Assembly (NCBI GenBank): GCA_020443425.1
Contig: JAGRIE010000037.1
Location: 1-38,938, forward strand
Direction of reading: 5' to 3'
DNA length: 38,938 nt
Source: Halioglobus sp.
GTDB taxonomy: Bacteria > Pseudomonadota > Gammaproteobacteria > Pseudomonadales > Halieaceae
Under the pieces are notes generated by a model. It did no database searches. It was not told the DNA's origin and saw only the letters and a program-made list of their open reading frames with translations. Every line of letters begins with the position of its first letter. The first letter of the stretch is position 1. Shown here piece by piece: positions 8,547-17,604 of this stretch. The position numbers and the translations under genes were made by a program.

Positions 8547-10339
8547 CAGTCTTGCGATGCCCGCTCCGGCAGCGGCGTGATACGCAACAGCGACGGTACG
8601 CCGCCTTCGGTCTGCCAGGTCGGGAAATGTGAGTTGGTGGTGTAGATGGCGCCGTCCTCCTCCGAGATCTCTATATCCCGGGTGAAGAAGCGCTGGCGCG
8701 GCATCGGGTAGACTTTCCACGCCTCACTGGCGATATCGAAACTCAGTATTGTGTCCGACTGGTTGCCGTTCACCCAGACCACGCCTCGCTGTTTGTCGAT
8801 ATTGAGCGCGTACGGTATCTCATTGATGACGGGCAGTTCATAGGCAGTAAAGGCGTCGTCGTTCGGGTTGTATTTCACCAGCAGGGAATCCTGGAAGGCC
8901 ACTATCCAGACCATGCCGTCGGCATCCACCCGCAAACGGCGCGGTCCTTCGTAGGGAAAGTCCACCATGGTGACCTCGAACGTGTCCGGGTCGATATGCG
9001 CAAGATCGTTGGCGTACAGCCGCGCCACCCAGATGCCACCGTCCGGGGCCACGTCAATACCGTAGGGCATGGGCAGGCCGATCGACTCGCGACTGGGGCT
9101 GGGCTGGGGGCGATTCTCAGGGTCGAAGGAGAAAATCAGCGGCAGCGATTTCAGGATCAGCCACTCCGTCACGCTGCGCGCGGGCAGGTCAATCACGGTG
9201 AACTCTTCCGTGGTCCGGTCAAACATGGCGACCTGGGACGACAGTGCGAGGGTGAACCAGACCCTGTCCCTGGAATCCACGCGGATGGTGTGCGGGTAGA
9301 ATCCGGATGGCATCTCGTAGGTGGTGAACTTCTTGGTTTTGGGATTGAACTCCAGCAGTGCCTGTTGCATCGAGGGCGTGATAAAAATATTGCCATCTTT
9401 GGGCGAGACGGCGAACGAATGCACACCCAGGTAGTTGTGCATTTTCGGGAAGGTCACGAACCGGTTGCCGAGAATGCCGCCCGGTTGCTGCTCATCAGTA
9501 TGCGGGACTTTGTAGACCGTGTAGTGCCCCGTCTCCGGGTTGATTTCATAGACGCGATCAAACAGGTTGTCGCCGACATACACAAAGCCGTTTGGGTGGA
9601 TCAGGAAATCGTGCATCTGGGAGAAGCCGTCACCGATAATCCACTCTTTCATTTCTATCCCGGACAGGTGGTTTTCCCAGGGGCGGGGCAGGGGTACGAC
9701 TTCTGGATTCTCGCGCAGCTCGCGATACTCTTTCTGCAGCAGTGCAGCCAGTTGCTGGTGCTCATCGTTGGGCAGCCTCGCGCCGTAGCTGTTCATGCGT
9801 TCGAACACGGCAAGCCACTGGTCGACGGTGCGCTCATTGCGCATGAACGGTGATGCCTGTTGGTGGCAGAATGAGCAGTTGAGCTCAAAGCTGTTTTTCA
9901 GGTCCTCGTCGCCGCCCAGTTTCAGCTGTGACAGCCAGACGTTGGAGGGATAGCTGGCGATATACTGCTCCGCTGTCATTGGTGTCATCGTCACGTCGAC
10001 CGTTTCCTTCTCCTCATCGCCTGCGGAACCGGTGTCATCAATATACTGGTCGACATAGCCCTGGCTGCGGACACGGTACTGCACCGGGCTGTCAGGTTCC
10101 TCAAAGCGCACTATGCCGGCGGCGTTGGTGAAGCGTGTGACCGTGGTATCTGCCGGGGTGAGCACACCTTCCGGTGCGTAGCCTTCATCGGACAGGTCCA
10201 CCACTACTTTATTTACCAACGTTTGGGTGACCATCACTCGCGACAGCGGTTTGCCGTCGTCATTGGTGATGCGCAGCGTGGTGGCGTGGCCCAGTGCTGA
10301 AACCATACACAAAATGGCGAGTAGATAGCGGCTATGCAT
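8546..10339 (-). CDS. Exported c-type cytochrome/Vgb-like beta-propeller protein
   Basis: The 597-residue exported protein combines three parts. First is a signal peptide with an N-terminal carboxypeptidase-regulatory-like beta domain (about 21-120, with GYVDQYIDD). Second is a helical segment with a single haem c site CSFCH at 155-159. Third is a propeller (about 225-590) of repeats such as DFLIHPNGFVYVGDN, HTIRVDSRDRVWFTLA, GIDVAPDGGIWVARL and RLRVDADGMVWIVAF, as in Vgb/streptogramin-lyase-like proteins. ATG 10339 follows AGGGAG at seven bases. It ends inside the start codon of the PQQ dehydrogenase, so the haem domain is a natural electron acceptor for that enzyme. The propeller could be a lactonase/lyase or only a scaffold. 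Pairing and role are inferred. Confidence 0.8.
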   Translation of the reverse strand: MHSRYLLAILCMVSALGHATTLRITNDDGKPLSRVMVTQTLVNKVVVDLSDEGYAPEGVLTPADTTVTRFTNAAGIVRFEEPDSPVQYRVRSQGYVDQYIDDTGSAGDEEKETVDVTMTPMTAEQYIASYPSNVWLSQLKLGGDEDLKNSFELNCSFCHQQASPFMRNERTVDQWLAVFERMNSYGARLPNDEHQQLAALLQKEYRELRENPEVVPLPRPWENHLSGIEMKEWIIGDGFSQMHDFLIHPNGFVYVGDNLFDRVYEINPETGHYTVYKVPHTDEQQPGGILGNRFVTFPKMHNYLGVHSFAVSPKDGNIFITPSMQQALLEFNPKTKKFTTYEMPSGFYPHTIRVDSRDRVWFTLALSSQVAMFDRTTEEFTVIDLPARSVTEWLILKSLPLIFSFDPENRPQPSPSRESIGLPMPYGIDVAPDGGIWVARLYANDLAHIDPDTFEVTMVDFPYEGPRRLRVDADGMVWIVAFQDSLLVKYNPNDDAFTAYELPVINEIPYALNIDKQRGVVWVNGNQSDTILSFDIASEAWKVYPMPRQRFFTRDIEISEEDGAIYTTNSHFPTWQTEGGVPSLLRITPLPERASQD

Positions 10340-10488
10340 TTGAATGCTCCCTGACAAAGGCCGGCAGGTTATCACTTGATTCCGCCGTTTTCACGAGTTT
10401 GCTGACACTGGCGCATCAGCGCTTTTTTAATAATCTGTGTTCGCAATGCTGGCAATCGCCAGCGCGGACGCGGGCCAATGCGACCCGG

Positions 10489-11241
10489 TTACCGGTCGTC
10501 TTCCAGTATAAACGCTTCCCCCCGTTTGCGCTGTGCGTAAAGTGATGGCAGGAAAAAATGCAGACTGGCAACCTCTTCCACCTGGTGGCGCTGCCACTGC
10601 TCCATCATTTCAGGATGAAATACCCTGTGCCTCAAGTACAGGTTCAACAGGGGGCCGATTACCGGTAGATCGGAACCGATAACCGCGTCGACACGGTACT
10701 GTGTGCCACCGTCAATTGCTTTGAATGTGTGGCGCACCTCGCCAATCGGAATCCCTGCCACTTCAGGTATCGCCAGAAAACCGCCATCACTGTACTCGAC
10801 AATTCTCGCCGCGCCGCGGCTATCGTAGCTGTCGAACCACTCCTCGCGCTCCACCATCGCTCCCAGGCCCATCCCTTTGGAACCGTCGCTGGCCGGTTCC
10901 AGCACTCGCAGAGTGCCGTGTTCGGTCGGATGGAAAATGTGGTACAGCGGGTAGCTGATGCCCCGGTACTCAATGGTGGAAATCGGCAGATAGCGGTAGA
11001 ACCAGGACACCATTTTCGGGGAGATATCCGGCAGGAAAAAATGTTGCACTGTGGAGTAGATCTTTCCGTCCTCGCCGACCTCCCAGTGTGTCTCCGCCAG
11101 ATGGTAGTCAGGCAGCACCCAGGGCAGGTCCCGGGGTGCGTCCCTGTTGATCGGCCCCGGGGCGAGCAAGGCGAGTGCCAGCGCCAGTGCTGCCGCACAA
11201 AGCGCCAGCGTCGCTCCAATCCACTTGGTAACTGAAATCAT
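10489..11241 (-). CDS. Membrane-anchored PhlG-like (DAPG hydrolase family) protein
   Basis: The 250-residue protein has one N-terminal hydrophobic helix (about 6-28) and a soluble domain resembling 2,4-diacetylphloroglucinol hydrolase (PhlG), a zinc enzyme that cleaves C-C bonds. Supporting features are MVSWFYRYLP, a YHIFHPTEH motif with H104 and H108, an acidic stretch EREE (131-134), H171, and the C-terminal H219-QVEE-VASLHFFLPSLY segment, which resembles the family's HxxxE zinc site. Start ATG 11241 follows GGGAG at six bases. It lies about 150 bases upstream of the cytochrome/Vgb gene on the same strand and may share its pathway. The real substrate is unknown, because no phl biosynthesis genes are present. 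Confidence 0.6.
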   Translation of the reverse strand: MISVTKWIGATLALCAAALALALALLAPGPINRDAPRDLPWVLPDYHLAETHWEVGEDGKIYSTVQHFFLPDISPKMVSWFYRYLPISTIEYRGISYPLYHIFHPTEHGTLRVLEPASDGSKGMGLGAMVEREEWFDSYDSRGAARIVEYSDGGFLAIPEVAGIPIGEVRHTFKAIDGGTQYRVDAVIGSDLPVIGPLLNLYLRHRVFHPEMMEQWQRHQVEEVASLHFFLPSLYAQRKRGEAFILEDDR

Positions 11242-11310
11242 CCCGGTCTCCCGTGCAGGCTGCAATCCTGTTCACGCCAGCGTGTTGGGAGGCAGCTTCT
11301 CCCTGCTACT

Positions 11311-13152
11311 TTAGCAGCCGGGAGGAAGGCTGTCGCAGGCATCTCCACTGCCGTTGCCATCGCTGTCCAACTGGTCGGGATTCGCCACCCAGATGCAGTT
11401 GTCAATTTCATCCGGTACACCGTCGCTGTCGAAATCCGGTGGTGACAGGGTGATCACCGCGGTGGTGGATGCGGTTTTTAGCGCAGCGACACCACTGCCG
11501 TTGTCGCTGTCGCTGTAGGTGACGGTGACAACGCTGCCCTCCGGCAGCTCGCTGTACGCCTCGGGCAGCGATGCCGCGAACACGCCGCGGTTTTCACCCT
11601 GCTCCAGCAGTGTCACCGGCACGGCATCGCCGCCGTCAACGCTGATATCGACAATCACTTCCTCGGCGACAGCGTCGTCGATGTTGAGATCACTGTCACC
11701 GACCCTCACCGTCAGCGCCGAACCGATGACAAACTCCGGTGCCGGCGAAATCTCAACAATCCCCGCGGGATTGGTGAACAGCAGGATTGGATCCGGCTCA
11801 ACACCCTGAAACACCGGTGCAGCGATACCCGAGGTATCCCGTTTGGGCGTGACCCTGATCGTGAAGTTGCTCTGTGGATAGGTGCTTACATCGCCAACGG
11901 TGACGATATAGCTCAGCCCGACATTCACGAGATCATCGATGACCCCCATGGTGTAGGTGAGATTCCTGGACCATCTGACAATGGTTTGCGCAGGCACCAC
12001 GGTGAAGCCATCTTCGGCCCCGGTCATCCAGGTCAGGCTCTCGGTAGTGGGGTTATAGCCATACCACGCCATCAGCTGTGCATCTGTTTCAGGGTTGCCA
12101 TCGTCGTCCCAGAAAATGCCCTGGGGAAGCATGCTGTTGGGTAGCCATGGCCCGAACTGGTTGCCCGATGTGTCTGGCCCCGGCGGGATATTGGCGTAGT
12201 CGCTGCCAAGGGTGGCGCCGGAGGTGAGGGTGTCGGTCAGGCCGGGCTCTATGGGATATTCGACGATGGTGAAGCCCGCGCGGGTCTCAGGATCAAAGTA
12301 GCCGGCCGGCCTGTCGTGATGGGGGTCTGCGGGGCCGAATAAGCCAGTGGAGAAATTCGCCAGTTGGGACTGGTCGCTCCAGACATCCGCCGGCACAGCC
12401 AGGCTGAGGTTCGCCGTACCGACGCCCTCCTGTGACGAGGCCGGGACAAAATTACTGCCCACGCCAAAGCCGACCTGTATCGTAAACCCCTCAAGCCGCT
12501 GGTTGGTCCAGTTGTTGATCTTCTGGAAGACCTGGTACTGCCGTTCGCCCGGCTCGTCCTCCACGTTGAAGACCAGGTCTATACCCTGTTCAGTCGGACC
12601 CTCCAGTGTCGACGGCAGCATGGCCAGCTTGTAGCGTTTGTGACTTTGGAACGGGGAGCTGCAAATCACCTGCTGTGGGTCGTCTGAATCGAGGAAATGC
12701 TCCTCCAGGTACGAGGTTGCCAGGATGCAGTTGGCAGGCCCGGGTGGTTTTACGCCAGCGTCATCGTGAATCACCTTGATGCCCGAAGGTTCGCCTACCG
12801 GCCAGTCTTTGGCCAGCACCAGAGCGGTCACGATGGCGGTCGCGGGGTCACTGACCTCAGCGTAGTAGCTGTAATCGGAGTCGGGAGAGAACACATAGTC
12901 CCCCGTCATCTCGTCAAAAAAGCTGCCTGACCCGTTCATTACGACTTCGACGTTGTCCAGGTTCCAGCCACCGAACCCGATTGCGCCGGTCACTGAGGGC
13001 GATGTGGATATCTTCCCCGCCTGTGCAGAGAGCGACAAGCCCGCGACGGCAACAGCCATCAGTGATGGCTGCAACCAGTGGGCCGTGTGCCTGCGAGCAG
13101 GGGACAGTTTGGGACGATGGGAAACCGGTGATTTACCTCGGGAATTGTTCAT
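11311..13152 (-). CDS. Choice-of-anchor F family surface protein with terminal calcium-type repeat
   Basis: The 613-residue secreted protein begins with a long charged n-region, a hydrophobic core and an AQAG cleavage site. The body (about 45-440) is a choice-of-anchor F domain. It shares [36 protein letters not shown] and [14 protein letters not shown] with the second family member in this window (compare SGKRFKLD, DLVFNLD, IFQKYGN, GFGIGDNF, GLFGT, GYFYDDDGDPLTDA). A beta repeat with [10 protein letters not shown] and [16 protein letters not shown] follows, then a thrombospondin-3-like motif ([26 protein letters not shown]) and the end SLPPGC. There is no PEP-CTERM tail. I chose ATG 13152 because AGGA lies nine bases upstream. 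ATG 13179 has no ribosome-binding site. Function is unknown. Confidence 0.78.
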   Translation of the reverse strand: MNNSRGKSPVSHRPKLSPARRHTAHWLQPSLMAVAVAGLSLSAQAGKISTSPSVTGAIGFGGWNLDNVEVVMNGSGSFFDEMTGDYVFSPDSDYSYYAEVSDPATAIVTALVLAKDWPVGEPSGIKVIHDDAGVKPPGPANCILATSYLEEHFLDSDDPQQVICSSPFQSHKRYKLAMLPSTLEGPTEQGIDLVFNVEDEPGERQYQVFQKINNWTNQRLEGFTIQVGFGVGSNFVPASSQEGVGTANLSLAVPADVWSDQSQLANFSTGLFGPADPHHDRPAGYFDPETRAGFTIVEYPIEPGLTDTLTSGATLGSDYANIPPGPDTSGNQFGPWLPNSMLPQGIFWDDDGNPETDAQLMAWYGYNPTTESLTWMTGAEDGFTVVPAQTIVRWSRNLTYTMGVIDDLVNVGLSYIVTVGDVSTYPQSNFTIRVTPKRDTSGIAAPVFQGVEPDPILLFTNPAGIVEISPAPEFVIGSALTVRVGDSDLNIDDAVAEEVIVDISVDGGDAVPVTLLEQGENRGVFAASLPEAYSELPEGSVVTVTYSDSDNGSGVAALKTASTTAVITLSPPDFDSDGVPDEIDNCIWVANPDQLDSDGNGSGDACDSLPPGC

Positions 13153-13191
13153 GCGGGCGAGTCCTGTAGTTGTAGTCATACTGAAAATAAT

Positions 13192-13207
13192 AGGCACACT
13201 TAATGCG
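13192..13207 (+). promoter_or_regulatory. Possible sigma-54 promoter facing the sulfatase-like gene
   Basis: AGGCACACTTAATGCG has GG and GC separated by exactly ten bases and an intact GGCAC -24 element, although the -12 side reads ATGC where TTGC is expected. It points right toward the gene starting at 13442, so a transcript would have a leader of about 220 bases. A single match of this quality can arise by chance. Confidence 0.3.
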
Positions 13208-13441
13208 AGGGTAAAAGCACTGGGCAGCGAAATCAGGGTTTTATGTGTTCACTGATGACATAGATCAAGGAATGATGGCCCACGCGCGCGTCGGGCTTGT
13301 GGCTGAGCGCCCGCGGCCCGGTGTTGCTGGAAAAGCGGTACGGGTGGTCTAGACTGGAAGAAGCAGGTTGTCGCCATATACCACTCCCACGGCATTTGCA
13401 TGCGCAGCGGTTCCGCGCGAAACCATGGAGATATTCAACTG

Positions 13442-15652
13442 ATGTACAGGTTCTTGATTTACCTTGTGCTGGTTTTTTCCTCAACCGTGGCGCCTCCGGC
13501 AATTGCTGTAACCTATACACTCTCCGGCAACATCGCCGCGGTCGGGGCCTACCTCGGGCCGGGCACGGCCAATCTGGTCACCGCTGGCAGCACCGTCGTC
13601 GGCGGGACTGTTCAGACCGACTCTGACGCCCCCGGCTACAGTGTGGTGGGTGGCAACGTGACGATGCAGGGCACCGTCACGCTAGGCAGCCTTGGGTTTG
13701 ATCTGAGTATGGATCTGGCCGAAGGCGAGCCCAGCGATGCCGGGGTGATTTTCAACAGTGGCACTGTCTGTGTGTCCGCCATGGGCGCTTCGGACTGCGC
13801 ATTCGGTCTGTTGACGATAGGTGGTCCCGGTGCCGGTGATCCCCCGTCCGTCGACTATACCTCCAATGGCCGTTTTCTCGGTGGCAGCACCACAGGCATT
13901 CGGCTCACCGGTGGTGCGGGGGGTGCCAGTTTCTCCGTTGCGCAACCCGGTGGTGTGACGCCGGTGCTGGGTTCCACTCCCGCGGATTGGGCGAAAGCCG
14001 TGGGTTTCCTGTCGATATTCGGCTTTGACACCGGTATTTTCCTGCAGGGTGACCTCGCTTTTACGCGACAGGCGCCGTCCTCACAACCCAACCTCGTCGT
14101 GGTTCAGCTCGATGACCTCAGCGTGGATGTGATGCAGACGCTGCTTGATGGGGGCTGGTTGCCCAATATCCGCACGCACCTGGTAGAGGCGGGTGTGAGT
14201 TTCGATAACAGTTTTGTCAGCACGCCTGAGGGAACGCCCTCACGCGCCACGCTGTTGACGGGGCAGTATGCGCACAACCACAGGGTGCTTTCAAACCAGA
14301 TACCGTATGCGTTGGCCGGCGGTATTGCGTGGCAGGGCTGGCTGCCCGGGGAAGGGCAGGCCGGGCGCGAGTCTTCCACCATTGCCACCTGGCTGCAGGC
14401 GGCTGGTTATCGCACCGGCTTTGTCGGCAAGTACTTGAACGGCTACGGCGAGCAGGCGCCTGTCGGTGTGACGGAACCGGCCACTTATATTCCTGCCGGA
14501 TGGACACACTGGAGCGGCCTGCTGGGCCAGAGTGCGTATCGTCTGTACGACTACTACCTCAATGAGAACGGGGCCGTCCTGCACTTCGGTACCTCAGAGG
14601 CCGACTACCAGACCGACGTGTTGGCCGCGCGTGCAGCAGGTTTTGTCGGCGATGCGGGGCCAGAGCCCTTCTTCCTGCTGCTGACGCCGCCCGCACCGCG
14701 TATCGAGATAGTGGACCCATTGGCGTTCCTCACCGGCAATGAAGCGCACCGGGAACTGGGCCTTGGAGTGCGTCCGGCACCCCGCCACGCCTATCTCAGC
14801 GACGGTGATATCACCAATGGCGAAATGCCTGAGCTGCTGCTGAAGCCCTCGTTCAATGCTGCTGATGTCTCCGCCAAACCGGCCTGCCCCCGACCGCTGC
14901 CGCCCGCAGCGCCGGCCCTGACCAGCGATCCGGCCTGCGTCGCCGAAAACCCGGTGCTGGATGCTGCCGGGATAGCGCTGCTTTCCACCCAGTACAAGTC
15001 TGTCCTCGCCTCGATGCTGGCGGTGGATGATCTCATCGGAGCAGTAGTCGATGAACTCATTGCTGTGGGCAAGCTTGACGATACAGTGATCGTACTGACC
15101 GCAGACAGCGGGCGCTTCTTCGGTGAGCACCGCCTGCTCACCGAGCGCCTGCCCTATGAGGAGGCGATACGCGTGCCGCTGGTCATCCGGGTACCCGGTG
15201 GTTTCGCCGGTGTGCGTTCGGACGCCGTGGTGCTCAACAACGATCTCGCACCGACACTGGTCGCACTGGCCGGGGTGACCCCGCCCTACACGCCCGACGG
15301 TGTCAGCCTGTTGCCGTTGTTACAGGAGCAGCCCGGCTCAGCTTGGCCAGGTCGGCTGGGGTTCCTGGTCGAGCACTGGTACATGCCCAGCCTGCTGAAA
15401 TCTGACTCGCCGACCTATCTGGCGTGGCGCCGCCTGCAGCCGCAGGGGCTGGATTTCAGCTATATCGCCACTCGTGCGGACCCGGGTAATGCGGACGCCG
15501 TGACAGCTCACGAGTTCTATGAAATGTCAGGCGATCCGTTCCAGCTCTCTCCGATCAAGCTGCCAGAAGCAGTCGAGGCGGACGTGGATCTGCGGTTGCG
15601 CGTATTCGAAGGTTGCGCGGGTATCCAGTGCACTGACTTTGAGGCACGGTAG
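13442..15652 (+). CDS. Secreted sulfatase-fold protein lacking the catalytic Cys/Ser (probable pseudoenzyme)
   Basis: The 736-residue exported protein has a signal peptide (1-23), an added N-terminal beta-rich domain (about 24-215), and a sulfatase domain closest in pattern to N-acetylglucosamine-6-sulfatase-like enzymes. Clear family segments are VVQLDD (metal Asp 224-225), TPSRATLLTGQYAHNH, GYRTGFVGKYLNGYG, SFNAADVSAKPA, FFGEHRLLTERLPYEEAIRVPL and NNDLAPTLVALAG. The formylglycine position in the C/S-x-P-S-R motif is Gly264 (codon GGA, 14231-14233). The usual DNG metal motif is D555-S556-G, and the usual APH is APR with R420. The frame is intact, so the change looks selected, not degenerate. 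ATG 13442 gives a clean signal peptide and has GGAG 11 bases upstream. Sulfatase activity is not expected. Confidence 0.85.
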   Translation: MYRFLIYLVLVFSSTVAPPAIAVTYTLSGNIAAVGAYLGPGTANLVTAGSTVVGGTVQTDSDAPGYSVVGGNVTMQGTVTLGSLGFDLSMDLAEGEPSDAGVIFNSGTVCVSAMGASDCAFGLLTIGGPGAGDPPSVDYTSNGRFLGGSTTGIRLTGGAGGASFSVAQPGGVTPVLGSTPADWAKAVGFLSIFGFDTGIFLQGDLAFTRQAPSSQPNLVVVQLDDLSVDVMQTLLDGGWLPNIRTHLVEAGVSFDNSFVSTPEGTPSRATLLTGQYAHNHRVLSNQIPYALAGGIAWQGWLPGEGQAGRESSTIATWLQAAGYRTGFVGKYLNGYGEQAPVGVTEPATYIPAGWTHWSGLLGQSAYRLYDYYLNENGAVLHFGTSEADYQTDVLAARAAGFVGDAGPEPFFLLLTPPAPRIEIVDPLAFLTGNEAHRELGLGVRPAPRHAYLSDGDITNGEMPELLLKPSFNAADVSAKPACPRPLPPAAPALTSDPACVAENPVLDAAGIALLSTQYKSVLASMLAVDDLIGAVVDELIAVGKLDDTVIVLTADSGRFFGEHRLLTERLPYEEAIRVPLVIRVPGGFAGVRSDAVVLNNDLAPTLVALAGVTPPYTPDGVSLLPLLQEQPGSAWPGRLGFLVEHWYMPSLLKSDSPTYLAWRRLQPQGLDFSYIATRADPGNADAVTAHEFYEMSGDPFQLSPIKLPEAVEADVDLRLRVFEGCAGIQCTDFEAR

Positions 15653-15942
15653 CTCACCCTACAGGGCGGCAACTCCGGTTGATGTCTGCTGGATATCGGA
15701 CCGGCTCCATGCGCGGCGGGAGACGGTTTAGTCAATGATAGCCGTAACACTGACAAGATAGAATGCTGCACGGACAGTGCCGGCCATGGCGTCACTACCC
15801 GCCAGAGCGAGTCCGGCGCAGCTGGTGGCAATGCCCGCGAGCTTGTCCGGTATGCAGGTCAGCCCCCGCTTGAGCCCTGCTGATACTGGTGTACAGTTGG
15901 TCCTGCAACAGGAAAGCACGCAAAACCTCGCGGGCCGACACT

Positions 15943-16935
15943 ATGAGGATTTGGCTAATCACGCTGCTGCTTTGGCCGATGGCAGTTCTGGGAGAGGCGG
16001 GGGGTGTAACCCCTGCCACCGAGGCGGCGCAGCAGGAAACGGACGATACTACCCTGACCTGGGTGGATAGCGGTGTGGCCTATGCCACGGACCAGGTGCA
16101 GGCGTTGACGGTGTGGATGGATGACTTCTTCGGCGATCCAACCTACGACCTGGAGCAGCCTGACTCACTGCTGCGTCTGGACTGGGAGAACAACTGGGAT
16201 GAGCAGGACAGTTACAAGGCCCGGGTACGCCTGCGTGGCAAACTACAGCTGCCAAAAATATCCAAGCGCCTGAACCTGATTTTCAGCGGTGAAGACGGCG
16301 ATAAACTCGGCGCCGATGACCGCCATGAAAAGACCGATGTGGTCGGCCTGCAGTACAGCCTGGGCGAGCTCAACCGCTCTCGTGTCGACCTCACACTCGA
16401 TGCGGGAACCTGGGACCTGCGCCCCGGTGTGCGCTATCGCAACCAGGGGCCGCTGTCCCAGCATGCCGGCTATCGCTACACGCAACAGGTGGAATACAAG
16501 AACAGCGATGGCTTTTACACCACGGCTGAGCTCAACCTCGACCGTGTGCTGGATAAGGACAGCCTGTTGCGATGGAGTAACGAGGTTATCTATGGCGAGG
16601 AAACAGACGGTGTCGAGTGGCGAACGAGGCTATCGCTGGATCAGCGTCTGCGGGCGGCCCACAAAAAGCACCAGTTTGTGATCGCCTATTTTGCCTCCAT
16701 CCAGGGGGTGACAGACCCGCAGTACGTGCAAAACTATCGCGTGGGTGTCACGCTGCGCCGACAGGTTTACCGGCCGTACTTTTTTGTTGAACTGGAGCCC
16801 TCCTACAACCTGCGGCGCGAATCGGTGGACCAGAACCGCAGTCACGCCTGGAACTTCATCGCGCGGTTTGAACTTGTGCTGCAGCCAGAGCTGATTCGGA
16901 AGCTGAAAATGACGCTGGAGAAGACCGCGGAGTAA
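15943..16935 (+). CDS. Exported beta-rich envelope protein, unknown family
   Basis: The 330-residue protein has a signal peptide (about 1-18, ending VLGEA), a short acidic/Gln-rich linker, then alternating polar/aromatic strands from about residue 90 to the end (for example SLLRLDWENNW, ARVRLRGKL, VGLQYSLGEL, VDLTLDAGTWDL, YTQQVEYKN). This suggests an outer-membrane beta-barrel. The last residues (LEKTAE) lack the usual terminal Phe, so insertion into the outer membrane is not certain. ATG 15943 is preferred over the GTG at 15889 because it directly precedes the signal peptide, but its ribosome-binding site is weak. I do not recognise the family. The next gene starts 73 bases downstream. Confidence 0.72.
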   Translation: MRIWLITLLLWPMAVLGEAGGVTPATEAAQQETDDTTLTWVDSGVAYATDQVQALTVWMDDFFGDPTYDLEQPDSLLRLDWENNWDEQDSYKARVRLRGKLQLPKISKRLNLIFSGEDGDKLGADDRHEKTDVVGLQYSLGELNRSRVDLTLDAGTWDLRPGVRYRNQGPLSQHAGYRYTQQVEYKNSDGFYTTAELNLDRVLDKDSLLRWSNEVIYGEETDGVEWRTRLSLDQRLRAAHKKHQFVIAYFASIQGVTDPQYVQNYRVGVTLRRQVYRPYFFVELEPSYNLRRESVDQNRSHAWNFIARFELVLQPELIRKLKMTLEKTAE

Positions 16936-17008
16936 CGCGGCGTCTGGTAATCCGGCCCACGTCGCGGGATACTGCCGTGATACCAACCAGTGATAAGGCA
17001 GTATCAAC

Positions 17009-17359
17009 GTGTCCGTGAACGACCCCGGTATCAATCGCGCGACCCATTTCAGTATAGTCTGGGCGGTCGTGCTCGCGGTGCTGACACTGGTGGAGTGGCA
17101 CAGCCTCGACCGTGACCCGCTGGCTGAGCAAATCTTCCTTCCCTTCATTGAGCGCAGGATTGAAATGCAGATTGCGGAAGCCGGAGCTGGGCAGGGTGCG
17201 ACTACCGACACGTCGCCTGTGTCATCCGTCCAGCCGCGCCTGCAGACGCAGGTGGAGATCTCATTCGATGGTCCGCTGTTTCTGGTCTACTGTTTCGGTC
17301 CAATTCTGGTGATGCACGGAATCGTGCTGCTGTCTCAGCGTTTGCGCCGAAGCAACTGA
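17009..17359 (+). CDS. Small two-TM membrane protein, unknown
   Basis: The 116-residue protein starts at GTG 17009 with an AAGG-type site upstream. It has two hydrophobic segments (about 14-30 and 89-108) separated by a soluble acidic/Gln-rich stretch, with a basic RLRRSN tail. It lies 73 bases after the beta-rich envelope protein gene and may be cotranscribed with it. No family is recognised. Confidence 0.6.
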   Translation: MSVNDPGINRATHFSIVWAVVLAVLTLVEWHSLDRDPLAEQIFLPFIERRIEMQIAEAGAGQGATTDTSPVSSVQPRLQTQVEISFDGPLFLVYCFGPILVMHGIVLLSQRLRRSN

Positions 17360-17414
17360 TACGGGCATCAGCCGGGCACTGTGAGCCGACGTCGAGAGAG
17401 GCTGTGTGACCCAT

Positions 17415-17473
17415 ATTCATAAAAAATTGGCCAGCTATCGCTCACATGCCGGATAGCGCAGACGCTATCGTAC
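17415..17473. repeat. Duplicated intergenic regulatory block, copy A (with araC relic)
   Basis: Bases 17415-17445 match 19697-19727 at 29 of 31 positions, and a second conserved patch (gctatcNtac) lies at the same offset of 49 bases in both. In copy B this block carries the araC start codon and its AGGAGG site. In copy A the ATGAAT on the minus strand survives at 17420, but the two mismatches turn the site into AGCTGG, and the downstream frame is unrelated to AraC. GCTATC or its complement occurs at 17434, 17452 and 17464, which may be operator half-sites. Confidence 0.75.
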
Positions 17474-17604
17474 AGAGAGATTGCCGAGGCGCGCAGTAGT
17501 GATCGTTAGTCCGGTGCCAACCTTGTACCGTGCCTGCAGTGATCCTGCATATACCAGTGGCTTGCCGACGATCAGAATAATAGCCCGAAACAGGAGCTTC
17601 CAGC

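Noticed and set aside
11287-11303. Hairpin GGGAG/CTCCC after the choice-of-anchor F gene
   Set aside because: The stem is only five base pairs with no T-tract, which is weak support for a terminator.
13245-13270. Possible FNR/Crp site (TGATGACATAGATCAAG)
   Set aside because: The half-sites are not spaced as in TTGAT-N4-ATCAA, and only one half fits.
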